Below, piece by piece: positions 8,767-16,369 of a stretch of DNA of 35,329 nucleotides (positions within the stretch are counted from its first letter, which is position 1; every line of letters begins with the position of its first letter). The translations under genes and the position numbers were made by a program. Origin of the DNA: CAYONZ01 sp964405465 (GTDB lineage Bacteria; Bdellovibrionota; Bdellovibrionia; Bdellovibrionales; JAMPXM01); assembly GCA_964405465.1 (NCBI GenBank), contig CAYONZ010000036.1, forward strand, positions 1 through 35,329, written 5' to 3'. Below the pieces are notes generated by a model that was not told where the DNA came from, did not search any database, and saw nothing but the letters and a program-made list of their open reading frames with translations.

Positions 8767-9468
8767 TCATGGTTGAGACTGATGACTGAGTTTTTTTGTG
8801 ACCTGGCTTGCGATGGTCGCGGCCAATAGGTTCTTAAGTAGATCACCGGGGATGAATGGGAAAAGGCCAGACATTAAGAGCGCATCTCGCGGCACAAATC
8901 GTGAGAGCACCAACAGCCCAGAGCTGAATACCAAGATGCTGCCAATGGTGGCCGCAAGCCATGCTTTATGTAAACTTAGACTCCAACCGCGATCGGCGAG
9001 CGAACCAATGACGAATGAAGATAGAAACATGCCAATCAAATAGCCCGATGTTGGCCCCAAGAGTAATCCTGATGCTCCCCCAGCAAAGAACGGAAGACCC
9101 ATGGCGCCGAAAATCAAATACGAGAGAACGATTGCGGAGCCGCGGCTGCGTCCCCATAGCAATGCAATGCTGGCCACGCCAAAAGTCTGTCCAGTGATAG
9201 GAACTGGAGTGAAGGGGAGCACAAAAGAAATTTTTGCGAGAAGCGCCAAAGTTGCAATACCTAAAGCGAAGGCTGTGGACTCTCGTAAAACGAAATTCAA
9301 GTTTTTGTTTTCGAACGCCATTGCAGGAGATTCTTCGAGTCGAGTTAGGAGTAGGGGAATCCAAGATTTCAATTGGGATTGCAATGGAGAAACCAAATGA
9401 GCTTGTGTTCCCGGCTGTGAATTTTCCTGTGAATTTGAAGGTGAGGCGAATTGCATGTTTGAACTCAT
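8767..9468 (-). CDS. bioY: BioY, substrate-binding membrane subunit of a biotin transporter
   Basis: The S component of an ECF-type (or stand-alone) biotin importer in the inner membrane. Family signatures are present: PFTPVPITGQTFGV, then YLIFGAMGLPFFAGG and GPTSGYLIGMF, with about six membrane segments. The start at 9468 has an excellent ribosome binding site (AAAGGAGAT, 6 bp away). It gives a polar, Gln/Ser-rich N-terminal extension of roughly 60 residues not usual in BioY (typically about 180-200 aa; here 233). A second Met at residue 50 would give the standard size. No ecfA or ecfT gene is adjacent. It is divergent from a MarR gene with a palindromic site between, so MarR control is likely. 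Confidence 0.93.
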   Translation of the reverse strand: MSSNMQFASPSNSQENSQPGTQAHLVSPLQSQLKSWIPLLLTRLEESPAMAFENKNLNFVLRESTAFALGIATLALLAKISFVLPFTPVPITGQTFGVASIALLWGRSRGSAIVLSYLIFGAMGLPFFAGGASGLLLGPTSGYLIGMFLSSFVIGSLADRGWSLSLHKAWLAATIGSILVFSSGLLVLSRFVPRDALLMSGLFPFIPGDLLKNLLAATIASQVTKKLSHQSQP

Positions 9469-9554
9469 GAAGATCTCCTTTGAGTTTAAATTTCACAGTC
9501 AAGATACTCTCAAGAATTGAAGAATGAAATTGAAATTTTAATGTTTTTATATTC

Positions 9555-9569
9555 AATAGTTGAACTATT
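9555..9569. promoter_or_regulatory. Perfect palindrome in the bioY-marR intergenic region, candidate MarR operator
   Basis: AATAGTTGAACTATT is a 7-bp perfect inverted repeat with a 1-bp centre. It lies 86 bp upstream of bioY and 197 bp upstream of the divergent MarR gene, in an AT-rich stretch fit for a bioY promoter. MarR dimers typically bind 15-20 bp palindromes of this kind. Binding by the neighbouring regulator is inferred. Confidence 0.55.
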
Positions 9570-9766
9570 AAACCAAATGCCGCATGACTTTTAGGGGGCA
9601 ATGGATAGTATTTTGTCAAACTGGATGGTTCCAGTTGCTCTGGATGGAGGTGGCAGCCTCTCAAGACAAACATTACAAAGCAAATATCACTGAGCAAAGC
9701 GGCAAGGCGAAAATAATATTGCAATGAAACCTTCAAGGTAGAGAATCTCAAAGTAGGAAGTCGATT

Positions 9767-10216
9767 ATGAAACTAGAAAAGTATTTGCGATCAAGTCCGG
9801 TATTTGCTCTGAACCATGCCTATGAAGCAGTGGTATCTCGAATCAATAGTGAACTTAGAAAAAGCGGTTTGAATCTCTTGCAGGGCCTGGTATTGACGGC
9901 GCTATTTTTTGATGAAGGCCAGGAGATCATTCCCTCGCAATTGGCTAGTCTGTTTAAGACCACTCGAGGCAATATGAGCCATATTCTTTCACATCTTGAA
10001 TCCAAGGGGCTTATCAAGCGAATTCTTAATCCTCAGGATGCCCGGCAGTTTTTTATTCAATTGCGACCTGAAGGGAAAAGGCGGGCGATCGAGTTGATCA
10101 AATTCTTCGATCGGTTGCAGAGTCGATTTGAGAAAAAACAGGGAACAGCGGCCTGCGAGAAAATGACTTCCACAATTTTCGGCCTTGTTGATGTTTATAA
10201 GTCTGTGGATAAATAG
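9767..10216 (+). CDS. MarR-family winged-helix transcriptional regulator
   Basis: 149 aa, the usual size for MarR. A helical N-terminal dimerisation part (1-40) precedes a winged helix with the recognition region PSQLASLFKTTRGNMSHILS (about 62-81). The wing, DARQFFIQLRPEG, ends near residue 103, and a C-terminal dimerisation helix follows. A ribosome binding site (TAGGAAG) precedes ATG 9767. Members of this family are usually dimeric repressors that release DNA on ligand binding. Its divergent orientation to bioY and the palindrome at 9555 suggest it controls biotin uptake and itself. The effector cannot be read from sequence. Confidence 0.9.
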   Translation: MKLEKYLRSSPVFALNHAYEAVVSRINSELRKSGLNLLQGLVLTALFFDEGQEIIPSQLASLFKTTRGNMSHILSHLESKGLIKRILNPQDARQFFIQLRPEGKRRAIELIKFFDRLQSRFEKKQGTAACEKMTSTIFGLVDVYKSVDK

Positions 10217-10299
10217 GATCTATTTATGATTTGTCTCAATAGATTTGAATACAGATTCAATTACAGATTCAATTCGTGGTTTAGTTTCACATTGGGCCC
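10217..10299. other. Spacer between marR and the RNA candidate
   Basis: Short AT-rich spacer with a direct repeat (ACAGATTCAATT, at about 10253 and again about 11 bp further on). No gene seen. Confidence 0.4.
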
Positions 10300-10338
10300 A
10301 AAAAAAGAAAACGAGAGGCGTTGGTCACACCCCTCGTT
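10300..10338 (-). terminator. Rho-independent terminator of the RNA candidate
   Basis: On the minus strand an 11-bp stem (AACGAGGGGTG with CGCCTCTCGTT, two G-U pairs) has a 7-nt loop and is followed by TTCTTTTTTT. It also ends any read-through from hsp20. Confidence 0.85.
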
Positions 10339-10497
10339 ATGAGAACCGAATCGGAAACAACTCTCCCCTTGCGAGATGAGGTGTTCCATGTATGGCACGC
10401 CCCCAGCGCCTGGGTACCCTGACGACAGCCACTGACAAACTGTCACCTAGAGAACCCCCGAGCGCCAGGGAGAGATCCCCACTCCCGGACGGAGCGG
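10300..10497 (-). ncRNA. Unclassified structured small RNA candidate (about 200 nt)
   Basis: This is a GC-rich island in AT-rich flanks with no ORF, preceded on the minus strand by a sigma-70-like promoter and closed by a strong terminator. On the minus strand it folds as follows: a 5' hairpin CTCCCG/CGGGAG; a closing stem CTCTCCC/GGGGAGAG; an internal bubble; a second stem GGGGGTTC against GAAC-A-CCTC; then apical hairpins (GACAG/CTGTC and CCCAG-GCG-CTGGG); and the terminator stem. The long bulged rod recalls 6S RNA, but I cannot match 6S conserved positions. The motifs of tmRNA, RNase P RNA and SRP RNA were looked for and not found. It could also be a processed 3' UTR of the hsp20 transcript just upstream. 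Confidence 0.5.
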
Positions 10498-10502
10498 GAG
10501 AA

Positions 10503-10531
10503 ATGTTATAAATAAATCCTATTTGTATCAA
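10503..10531 (-). promoter_or_regulatory. Candidate sigma-70 promoter of the RNA candidate
   Basis: On the minus strand TTGATA (10526-10531) is followed after 17 bp by TAACAT (10503-10508); TATAAC at 15 bp is an alternative. The -35 box overlaps the hsp20 stop codon. The predicted transcript would begin at about 10497, right where the GC-rich structured part begins. Confidence 0.45.
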
Positions 10532-11043
10532 TGTTCATCAATCTTCCCTTCTTTCTTCGTGAGCTTGTCCCAGAGACCCTCACGCTTCGCCTGAACCTCA
10601 ATCGTTTTCGGCTTGGTCCTTGCTGATTTCGGAATCATAATCTCTAGAACCCCATGTTCAAAACTCGCTTCGATAGAATCGGCATCCACTGTTTCAGGTA
10701 AACTGAAACTCCTTTGGTATTTCCCGTAGAAGCGTTCTTGTAACGAAACTCCATTTTCAACGCGCGAGTCCTCTCTTTTTCGTTCACCCGAAATGCTCAA
10801 GATTCCATCCTTCACTTCGAGCTTCAAATCTTCTTTTCTAACACCCGGCATGTCTGCTGAAATCAAAAATCCCTTCTCGGTTTCAGAAACATCTACACTT
10901 GGCCTCTGCAAAGCCCCAGGCGCATCAGCAGACCTCTGTTGATAGATCTCAGGGAACATCCTCCCAAAAACGCCATCGAAATCCGCAAAAGCGTCAAACA
11001 CTGGTGAACTTTTTCTATCATATAATCTCAGTCCGTTTCTCAT
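10528..11043 (-). CDS. Hsp20-family small heat shock protein (alpha-crystallin domain)
   Basis: 171 aa ATP-independent chaperone that holds unfolding proteins in the cytoplasm. The alpha-crystallin domain spans about 45-145: PSVDVSETEKGFLISADMPG, the KLEVKDGILSISGERK strand pair, a Phe-rich YQRSFSLPETVD segment and the HGVLEIMIPKS strand. A short C-terminal tail follows; a canonical I-x-I tail motif is not obvious. ATG 11043 has a near-perfect ribosome binding site (AAGGAGGT). No CIRCE element was seen upstream; a TTGACA box lies about 50 bp before the start. It is monocistronic and followed by the structured RNA candidate. Confidence 0.96.
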   Translation of the reverse strand: MRNGLRLYDRKSSPVFDAFADFDGVFGRMFPEIYQQRSADAPGALQRPSVDVSETEKGFLISADMPGVRKEDLKLEVKDGILSISGERKREDSRVENGVSLQERFYGKYQRSFSLPETVDADSIEASFEHGVLEIMIPKSARTKPKTIEVQAKREGLWDKLTKKEGKIDEH

Positions 11044-11064
11044 TTCAGACCTCCTTCTTTCACA

Positions 11065-11095
11065 TTTAACATGTGTTGAATTTCACTGATGTCAA
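11065..11095 (-). promoter_or_regulatory. Candidate promoter of hsp20
   Basis: On the minus strand a perfect TTGACA (11090-11095) is followed after 18-19 bp by TGTTAA/GTTAAA (11065-11071). The -10 is weak. A preceding C also fits a heat-shock sigma -35 (CTTGA), but the -10 does not clearly match that class. Confidence 0.4.
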
Positions 11096-11116
11096 GTCGG
11101 CTAATCTATATTTGTT

Positions 11117-11274
11117 TAGGTGGTGCCTTGATTCGGTTGGCCTACTGCATAGAATAAACAGCAGTGATTTGCGTGGTGCTCGTCGTCGAAATAGCACCAC
11201 GGATACTCGATCTCACGTCTTGAACTCAGATCTCTTGTTTTCGCGACGTCGGACCAATTGAGGCCACACCCTTA
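11117..11274. repeat. Intergenic inverted-repeat element, full-length copy B
   Basis: About 158 bp. Imperfect terminal inverted repeats begin with TAGGTGGTGCC on the left and end with GGCCACACCCTTA on the right. The centre contains a perfect 8-bp hairpin, GTGGTGCT (11173-11180) against AGCACCAC (11193-11200). The 24 bp at 11177-11200 are identical to 28550-28573 in copy A, and the flanks align over the whole element. It carries no ORF of its own and lies between hsp20 and the cyclase gene. Confidence 0.75.
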
Positions 11275-11330
11275 GCACTTCTGGCCCTGCAAATACTTGG
11301 GTTTTTTGCCAAATTGCCGATGGTAAAGGA

Positions 11331-12926
11331 ATGAAAAATGAGAAGTGGCTTTATATAATAGGTCTTGCGACTGTGACAATAAGTCACCTGCTTATAGCAC
11401 CGTTACTTGCGGCCTATGGTGTATCGGCTTGCCCGGTGTTTCAAGAAATTGGATTTTTGAAATCATGTTTCATTTCAATTTGGTATGCGGGTTTAGCACT
11501 TGGTCTAGATTTGATTTTTCTCGCGATCATCGGATTCACTTTGCGGAAAAGTCCTAAGGCAAAGGCATGGCTATTGGGTGGGCACCTGTCCTTTGGTCTG
11601 CCCTTGGCGTCAGTTCTTGTGCATCAATCCATTTTCTTTTTTGTAAGTAAAAAATTAGGTGACCACATCATTGATATGGGCTCTTTGGTCGGTCCACAGC
11701 TGCAGGCGGTCGTATTCTTGTCTTCAATTTTGATTTCGGTTTTTCAGGCCAAGTGGATAGAGACTATTGTTGTTCGGTGGTTGCGAATTAATGTCACGAG
11801 TTTGCGCACGGTTTCGGAAAATCAAAAAGACTCGTTTTTTTGGGTCTGGAGTAAAAATCAATTGCGACAGCTTCTACCGTTTTTTTCGGCAGTGGTTTTC
11901 TTCGGTTATTTTTTGCGATTGGTGTTTTATAGAATTCAAGAACAAGAAACGGTGAATCGAGATTTTTTGCAAGAACGTTGGATGGATTTGTACTTTGCGG
12001 CCAGCGCTGTTGGTATTTGGTATCTTTTGATTCAGCTTTTGGAATTTAGTAAAGATCAACTTATCGTGCGCTCGATCGAGCAACAGATTGATGCTTTGGC
12101 ACGACAAAAAGGTGATCAGAAACGCAGTGCCGTGGCTTCTGGCGGATGGAGCTTTGTGATTAAAGCTTTGAATCAAGCGAGTGACCTCATTGTACAAAAG
12201 TCACGATTGGTTCGTGGATTTTCAGCTTATGTTTCGGGATCGTTGGTTGAGCATGTCATCCATCAAGAATCGCTTGAGCGTGACGGTGAGTTGCGAGAGT
12301 TGACAATTCTTTGTGCTGACTTACGTGATTTCACCAGCTGGTCCAGTCAGCTGACTCCAAAGCAAGTGGTTTATGTCTTGAACCTTTATTTTTCTGAAAT
12401 GATCGATGTTTTTTCTGAGCGAGGTGTGGTTCTCGATAAGTTTATTGGCGATGGGATTTTGGCCTATGTTGAAGCTCAAGACTTGTCGGTTGAAGAAGAG
12501 CTGCATCGCGCGGTTCAGGTGGCGATCGAGATGCATCATCGCTTAGCCAGAGTAAATCAGCGTCTCAAAAGTGAAGGTCTTCCGCTTCTTCGTTTGGGCG
12601 TGGGTGTACATCGTGGTGCAGTGGTTTTGGGTTCGATCGGGGCGCAGAGCCGAATGCAATACACGATCATTGGCGATCCGGTAAATGTTTGTGCAAGGCT
12701 CGAGGGTTTTTGCAAAGAGCTTCATGCCGGGGTGGTGATCTCTGCTGTTGTCTTTCAATCTTTGTCTCAAGATGTGCAAGATATGATCGAGAACTTTGGG
12801 CGGCATCGTATTCGTGGTGTACAAGACCCTATGGAGCTCTATGGACTAACTCATTCAGGAATTGAAAAACTATCTGATTCTCAGGTTGATGTCTCAAACT
12901 TTGCACATTTCAAAAAAACTTCATAA
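11331..12926 (+). CDS. Membrane-anchored class III adenylate cyclase
   Basis: 531 aa converting ATP to cyclic AMP. About six membrane segments lie between residues 7 and 240, followed by a helical linker (245-315) and the catalytic domain (about 320-515). Catalytic features are visible: ILCADLRDFTSW with the first metal Asp (about D330); LDKFIGDGILAYV with the second metal Asp and the adenine-selecting Lys; YTIIGDPVN with the partner Asp; and N-x3-R (VNVCARLE) for transition-state contact. The Lys/Asp pair predicts ATP rather than GTP. The sensor part is not a recognisable CHASE or PAS domain, so the stimulus is unknown. No good ribosome binding site is seen; the TAAAGGAATG context at the start overlaps it. 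A repeat element lies just upstream. Confidence 0.92.
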   Translation: MKNEKWLYIIGLATVTISHLLIAPLLAAYGVSACPVFQEIGFLKSCFISIWYAGLALGLDLIFLAIIGFTLRKSPKAKAWLLGGHLSFGLPLASVLVHQSIFFFVSKKLGDHIIDMGSLVGPQLQAVVFLSSILISVFQAKWIETIVVRWLRINVTSLRTVSENQKDSFFWVWSKNQLRQLLPFFSAVVFFGYFLRLVFYRIQEQETVNRDFLQERWMDLYFAASAVGIWYLLIQLLEFSKDQLIVRSIEQQIDALARQKGDQKRSAVASGGWSFVIKALNQASDLIVQKSRLVRGFSAYVSGSLVEHVIHQESLERDGELRELTILCADLRDFTSWSSQLTPKQVVYVLNLYFSEMIDVFSERGVVLDKFIGDGILAYVEAQDLSVEEELHRAVQVAIEMHHRLARVNQRLKSEGLPLLRLGVGVHRGAVVLGSIGAQSRMQYTIIGDPVNVCARLEGFCKELHAGVVISAVVFQSLSQDVQDMIENFGRHRIRGVQDPMELYGLTHSGIEKLSDSQVDVSNFAHFKKTS

Positions 12927-12956
12927 CTACTTATTTTATTGGGTTATTTTATTCGC

Positions 12957-12982
12957 CAGTTTGAATCGGCAGTTTGAATCGG
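12957..12982. repeat. Two tandem copies of a 13-bp repeat
   Basis: CAGTTTGAATCGG occurs twice back to back in the short gap between the convergent cyclase and rsgA genes. Confidence 0.7.
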
Positions 12983-12992
12983 GTGGTGTGTC

Positions 12993-14066
12993 CTAGTTTC
13001 GACTTTTACGATTTCGTTCGTCGCGTTTCGTTTTTGGCGACGATGTTTTTTGTTTTACTTTCAAGGCGCGATTCACCTTGGCGCGTTGAATCTGCAACTC
13101 GTGCTTAAGTTTTTCGTATGACAAAAATCTTGCAGCATCCAGTTGGCCACTGTCAATTGCCTCGCGAACTGCACATCCCTTTTCGTCTTTGTGGGTACAG
13201 TTTGTGAATTTGCATTTGAGCTGAAGTAGATCAATGTCATCAAATCCAGACCCGGCAAGATCGTCTCCCTCCCAAAGTTGGAACTCTCGCATTCCAGGGG
13301 AGTCAATAAAAAGTGCGCCATTGGGGAGGCGAAACAGTGAACGCGAAGTTGTGGTATGGCGCCCCTTGCTGTCTTGTTCGCGAATGTCTGAAGTGGTCTG
13401 GATAGATTCACCCAACAAAGCATTGAGCAGTGTGGATTTGCCCACTCCCGAAGAACCAACGATGGCGTATGTTAAGCCGGGAGAGAAAAAACCAAGAAGC
13501 TCATTGATACCTGCTCGAGACTTACTGCTCACCGAAATAATTCGGCGGTCTCCGGCAGCGGATTGCATTTGCTTCAGCAACCCAGCAAGATCTTCGGCCA
13601 GATCTGTCTTGGTTAACAAAAGGCAGGCCTTGGCGCCTGCCTGGGCCACACCAGTAAGGTAACGTTCGAGACGCCGTAGATTGAAATCTTCGTTCGCGGA
13701 GGTTGCGATGATGACATAATCAACATTGGCTGCAATCACTTGCTCACTGGCCAGACTCGGATCACGCCGTCGAAAAAGTGTCGAACGTGGAAGCAGGCGC
13801 TCAATCATCGCCCGCTTATTGTCGATCGGAGAAAAAACCACCCAGTCTCCCACAGCGGGATAGCCCGAGCGCGACTCGGCTTCAAAACGAATTTTTCCAG
13901 AGACCTCGCCAAACATGATTCCATTTTCGGTTTGCAGTTTGTAAAGTCCTTTTTGTTCCTCAGAAATACGCGCAATAAACTGAGGGTCGAGTTTTTGTTC
14001 TGACGCAAATTTTTGTTGGGGCGATTCAATTTGCCATCCCCAGGTCATGAGAAATTCAGTCTGCAT
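12993..14066 (-). CDS. rsgA: RsgA, circularly permuted GTPase for 30S ribosomal subunit maturation
   Basis: 357 aa. An N-terminal OB-fold (about 20-105) precedes the GTPase in the permuted order of this family: G4 LLTKTD first, then G1 GSSGVGKST, the TT of the switch region (GRHTTTSRS), and G3 DSPGM. The C-terminal zinc motif C-x4-C-x-H-x5-C lies in KCKFTNCTHKDEKGCAV. It releases late assembly factors from the 30S subunit on GTP hydrolysis. The C-terminus is Lys/Arg-rich. The start is uncertain between 14066 and the Met at 14048: neither has a clear ribosome binding site, and a 19-bp palindrome covers the first. Confidence 0.96.
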   Translation of the reverse strand: MQTEFLMTWGWQIESPQQKFASEQKLDPQFIARISEEQKGLYKLQTENGIMFGEVSGKIRFEAESRSGYPAVGDWVVFSPIDNKRAMIERLLPRSTLFRRRDPSLASEQVIAANVDYVIIATSANEDFNLRRLERYLTGVAQAGAKACLLLTKTDLAEDLAGLLKQMQSAAGDRRIISVSSKSRAGINELLGFFSPGLTYAIVGSSGVGKSTLLNALLGESIQTTSDIREQDSKGRHTTTSRSLFRLPNGALFIDSPGMREFQLWEGDDLAGSGFDDIDLLQLKCKFTNCTHKDEKGCAVREAIDSGQLDAARFLSYEKLKHELQIQRAKVNRALKVKQKTSSPKTKRDERNRKSRN

Positions 14067-14081
14067 AGATTCAATCTATGC
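14063..14081. promoter_or_regulatory. 19-bp perfect palindrome over the rsgA start codon
   Basis: GCATAGATTCAATCTATGC has 9-bp arms around a 1-bp centre, too tight for an RNA hairpin and more like a protein-binding operator. It covers the CAT (ATG on minus) at 14064-14066. The half-site resembles, but is not equal to, the one upstream of bioY. Confidence 0.45.
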
Positions 14082-14273
14082 TCAATGTTCACTAAGTGCA
14101 ATCACTTGTGGTGGTGGAGTTATGGCAGACGGTGAACTCAGTGCCTTCGTGATCTTGACAGCATGGGATCGTAACCGAGATTGCAATCGCGACCACATCC
14201 ACTGGATGTGAAATGGCCTCAATTCTTTGACAAGAATTTAAATGTCATCGAAAGTTGAATCAGAGGTGAGATT

Positions 14274-15155
14274 TTGAAACAACACATGAAGCGTTGGCTG
14301 GGATACCTTCAAGTTTTGCTGGCTGGCTGCGGTTTTGGTTTTCTCGGTGTATTTGGCAAACTGGCTTTTCGCAGTGGACTCTCCATCGGTGAGCTTTTGG
14401 TCTGGCGGTTTGTCGTGGCGGCTGGTGTATTGTGGGTGGGATTGGTTTTCTTTCGGCGTGAATGGATTTTATTGAACTTCAAACAAATCTTAATTTGTTT
14501 TTTACTCGGAATATTTGGTTATGCCGTCTTTTCATCGCTCTATTTTGAAGCCATTCGTGGTATGTCGGTGGCTTTGGCTGCAATGTTGCTTTTTACGTTT
14601 CCAATCTATGTGAGTCTTGGTGCTCACTTTGTTTTGAAAGAAAAAATGTCTTCGGCGCAAATTCTTAGCTTGGGCTTGGCCACATTGGGGATGGTGGTTT
14701 TGCTTTGGGGCGAACTCAATTTGCGGTCCTGGTTTGCATTTTTAATGGGACTTGCTGCCGCCGTTACCTATGCGATTTATGTTTTGGTTTCCGGAAAATG
14801 GCAGAGAAATGTACGACCATTGACTTCTAGTTTGTATGTGATTTCTGCGGCCGCGTTTGGATTGTTTATGATTCATCGCCCAGTCATGTCTCGGGTATTT
14901 TCCTATTCCACTCATCAGCTTCTTTTGATTCTTGGTATCGCAATCGTGAGTACAATTGGGCCATTGACCTTGTTTTTGTCGGGTCTGCAGAAGCTTTCAA
15001 GTGCCGAAGCCTCGGTCATTGTAATGATCGAACCTGTGGTTGCGACCGTAATGGCCGCTTTGATTTTGAACGAACACATGATGAGTCATCAGTACTTTGG
15101 TGCTGGTGTGGTCTTATTGGCATTGTTGATCAACTCATTAGGTCGTAAGGTTTGA
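14274..15155 (+). CDS. EamA/DMT-family permease
   Basis: 293 aa with ten predicted membrane segments in two EamA halves (about 10-145 and 155-290), the standard drug/metabolite transporter size. Typical features are GFGFLGVFGKLAF in helix 1 and SSAEASVIVMIEPVVATVMA in the second half. The TTG start at 14274 is preferred because GAGGTGAG lies at the right distance; the ATG at 14286 would be too far. The last 67 bp overlap the convergent hydrolase gene. Substrate unknown. Confidence 0.9.
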   Translation: MKQHMKRWLGYLQVLLAGCGFGFLGVFGKLAFRSGLSIGELLVWRFVVAAGVLWVGLVFFRREWILLNFKQILICFLLGIFGYAVFSSLYFEAIRGMSVALAAMLLFTFPIYVSLGAHFVLKEKMSSAQILSLGLATLGMVVLLWGELNLRSWFAFLMGLAAAVTYAIYVLVSGKWQRNVRPLTSSLYVISAAAFGLFMIHRPVMSRVFSYSTHQLLLILGIAIVSTIGPLTLFLSGLQKLSSAEASVIVMIEPVVATVMAALILNEHMMSHQYFGAGVVLLALLINSLGRKV

Positions 15156-16198
15156 TTGGCTTGATGCTCGCTCGATTGCAGAGAGTTGAAAAAATGCAGG
15201 AGTGTCGGCTCGATTTGATCAAAACACTCTTCGTGTATACAATGGCCACAATTTTCAAAGACTTGAAATTTCGAATTGTTGATCATTTTACTCAGGTGTT
15301 CTCCGTCTTTGTAATCAAGGTACAAATCTTCTTTGCCCCAAATAATCTGCGTCGGCACTTGAACTGTTGCCAACTTTTCTTGGGTTTTTTTCCAGTCGAG
15401 ATTCTGTGAAAAAAAATAGAGCGAGCTTTTGTGGTAAGGTGCTGCGAACGGCCGGGCCACTTCAAGTACCATTTCGTCGGTCACGAGTTGTTTTTTGAAA
15501 AAAGCTTTGAGCAATCCGTGGCGAATAAATGACTTTGATACAAGTGCGGTAAGCCATTTTCCAATGACTGGAATTTTCAACAACTCCCACTGCCAATCAT
15601 CGCGCATCACCACTCCGTTGGCGCCAATCAATACGAGTCCGAGCACGCGATCTTGATGAAATTCAGTAAAATGCAGAACCAGGCCTCCGCCCCAAGAGTG
15701 GCCAACCAACACCGCTTTCGATATTTTAAGGCGATCCATGAAGTCGAGTAAGAGTTCATCCATCGCTTCAAACGAAAAGCTTTCGGGAGCTTGTTCAGTG
15801 GTTTCGGTGTAACCGTGTCCAGGACTATCTATCGCATAGACAGTGTACTTCTGCGAAAGTCTCGCAATGGCTTCACGAAACGAATAGCTCCAGGTGCCAC
15901 CACCATGGACCAAAACAAGAGGGAGTCCGCTGCCAAGTTTAAGATAATGAACGTTGAACTTTCCGGCTTTTATATATTGGTAAGGATTCTTGCTTACAAA
16001 ATCAGATTCTTTGCGGAGATTGTCTTCAGCAAAGGAGGGAGCAAAGGGGGCCGCATAGGCTGGAGCATTGACGGGCGCCAAATGCGGATCCGAATCTGTA
16101 GCTCCGTCTTTTGCCGAGATCTGAACGGCATACAACTGCAAAAATGCGAACATCAAAATAAGGCAACCAAGTGGCAGAGCGCTAGATGTGTATTTCAT
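15089..16198 (-). CDS. Alpha/beta hydrolase with N-terminal signal or membrane anchor
   Basis: Start chosen at 16198 (369 aa): the longer frame to 16243 adds a polar stretch before an otherwise normal signal sequence (hydrophobic 8-25, cut or anchor near VQISA). The hydrolase fold is clear: LVLVHGGGTWSYSFR (oxyanion region), YAIDSPGHGYTE, the nucleophile elbow VLVGHSWGGGLVLHF (Ser), IIWGKEDLYLD (Asp) and ENCGHCIHEE (His). All three catalytic residues are present. Similar enzymes are esterases, lipases or haloalkane dehalogenase-like; the substrate is unknown. It probably acts in the periplasm. A perfect hairpin 50 bp upstream separates it from tldE. Confidence 0.88.
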   Translation of the reverse strand: MKYTSSALPLGCLILMFAFLQLYAVQISAKDGATDSDPHLAPVNAPAYAAPFAPSFAEDNLRKESDFVSKNPYQYIKAGKFNVHYLKLGSGLPLVLVHGGGTWSYSFREAIARLSQKYTVYAIDSPGHGYTETTEQAPESFSFEAMDELLLDFMDRLKISKAVLVGHSWGGGLVLHFTEFHQDRVLGLVLIGANGVVMRDDWQWELLKIPVIGKWLTALVSKSFIRHGLLKAFFKKQLVTDEMVLEVARPFAAPYHKSSLYFFSQNLDWKKTQEKLATVQVPTQIIWGKEDLYLDYKDGEHLSKMINNSKFQVFENCGHCIHEECFDQIEPTLLHFFNSLQSSEHQANQTLRPNELINNANKTTPAPKY

Positions 16199-16248
16199 AG
16201 ATAGATCTCTATTATGACAAGTGCCTTTCATATGGTAAAACAAATTCG

Positions 16249-16276
16249 CTAAAGCCTGAGTTGAGACAGGCTTTAG
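16249..16276. terminator. Perfect hairpin between tldE and the hydrolase gene
   Basis: CTAAAGCCTG and CAGGCTTTAG form a 10-bp stem with an 8-nt loop. There is no long T run on the minus strand, so it may be a weak terminator of tldDE or a processing site. Confidence 0.5.
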
Positions 16277-16369
16277 TCACGCCCAGGTCTTTTGTAGAGT
16301 TATTTCACAGCATTTTGTTTCGATTTTCATTGGGCCTATTTCAACCTTGCATAGACCTGGTGAAATCGT

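Noticed and set aside
8966..9751. 261-aa minus-strand ORF overlapping bioY and the intergenic region
   Set aside because: It is a shadow frame of bioY; bioY has the ribosome binding site and family motifs.
10300..10497. tmRNA, RNase P RNA or SRP RNA
   Set aside because: No tag-peptide frame or T-loop, no RNase P core motifs, and no SRP domain IV motif (GGAAGCAGC); the size also fits none well except 6S.
10300..10497. c-di-GMP-I riboswitch of the type known from Bdellovibrio
   Set aside because: The conserved GGGACGCAAAGCC-like core is absent on both strands.
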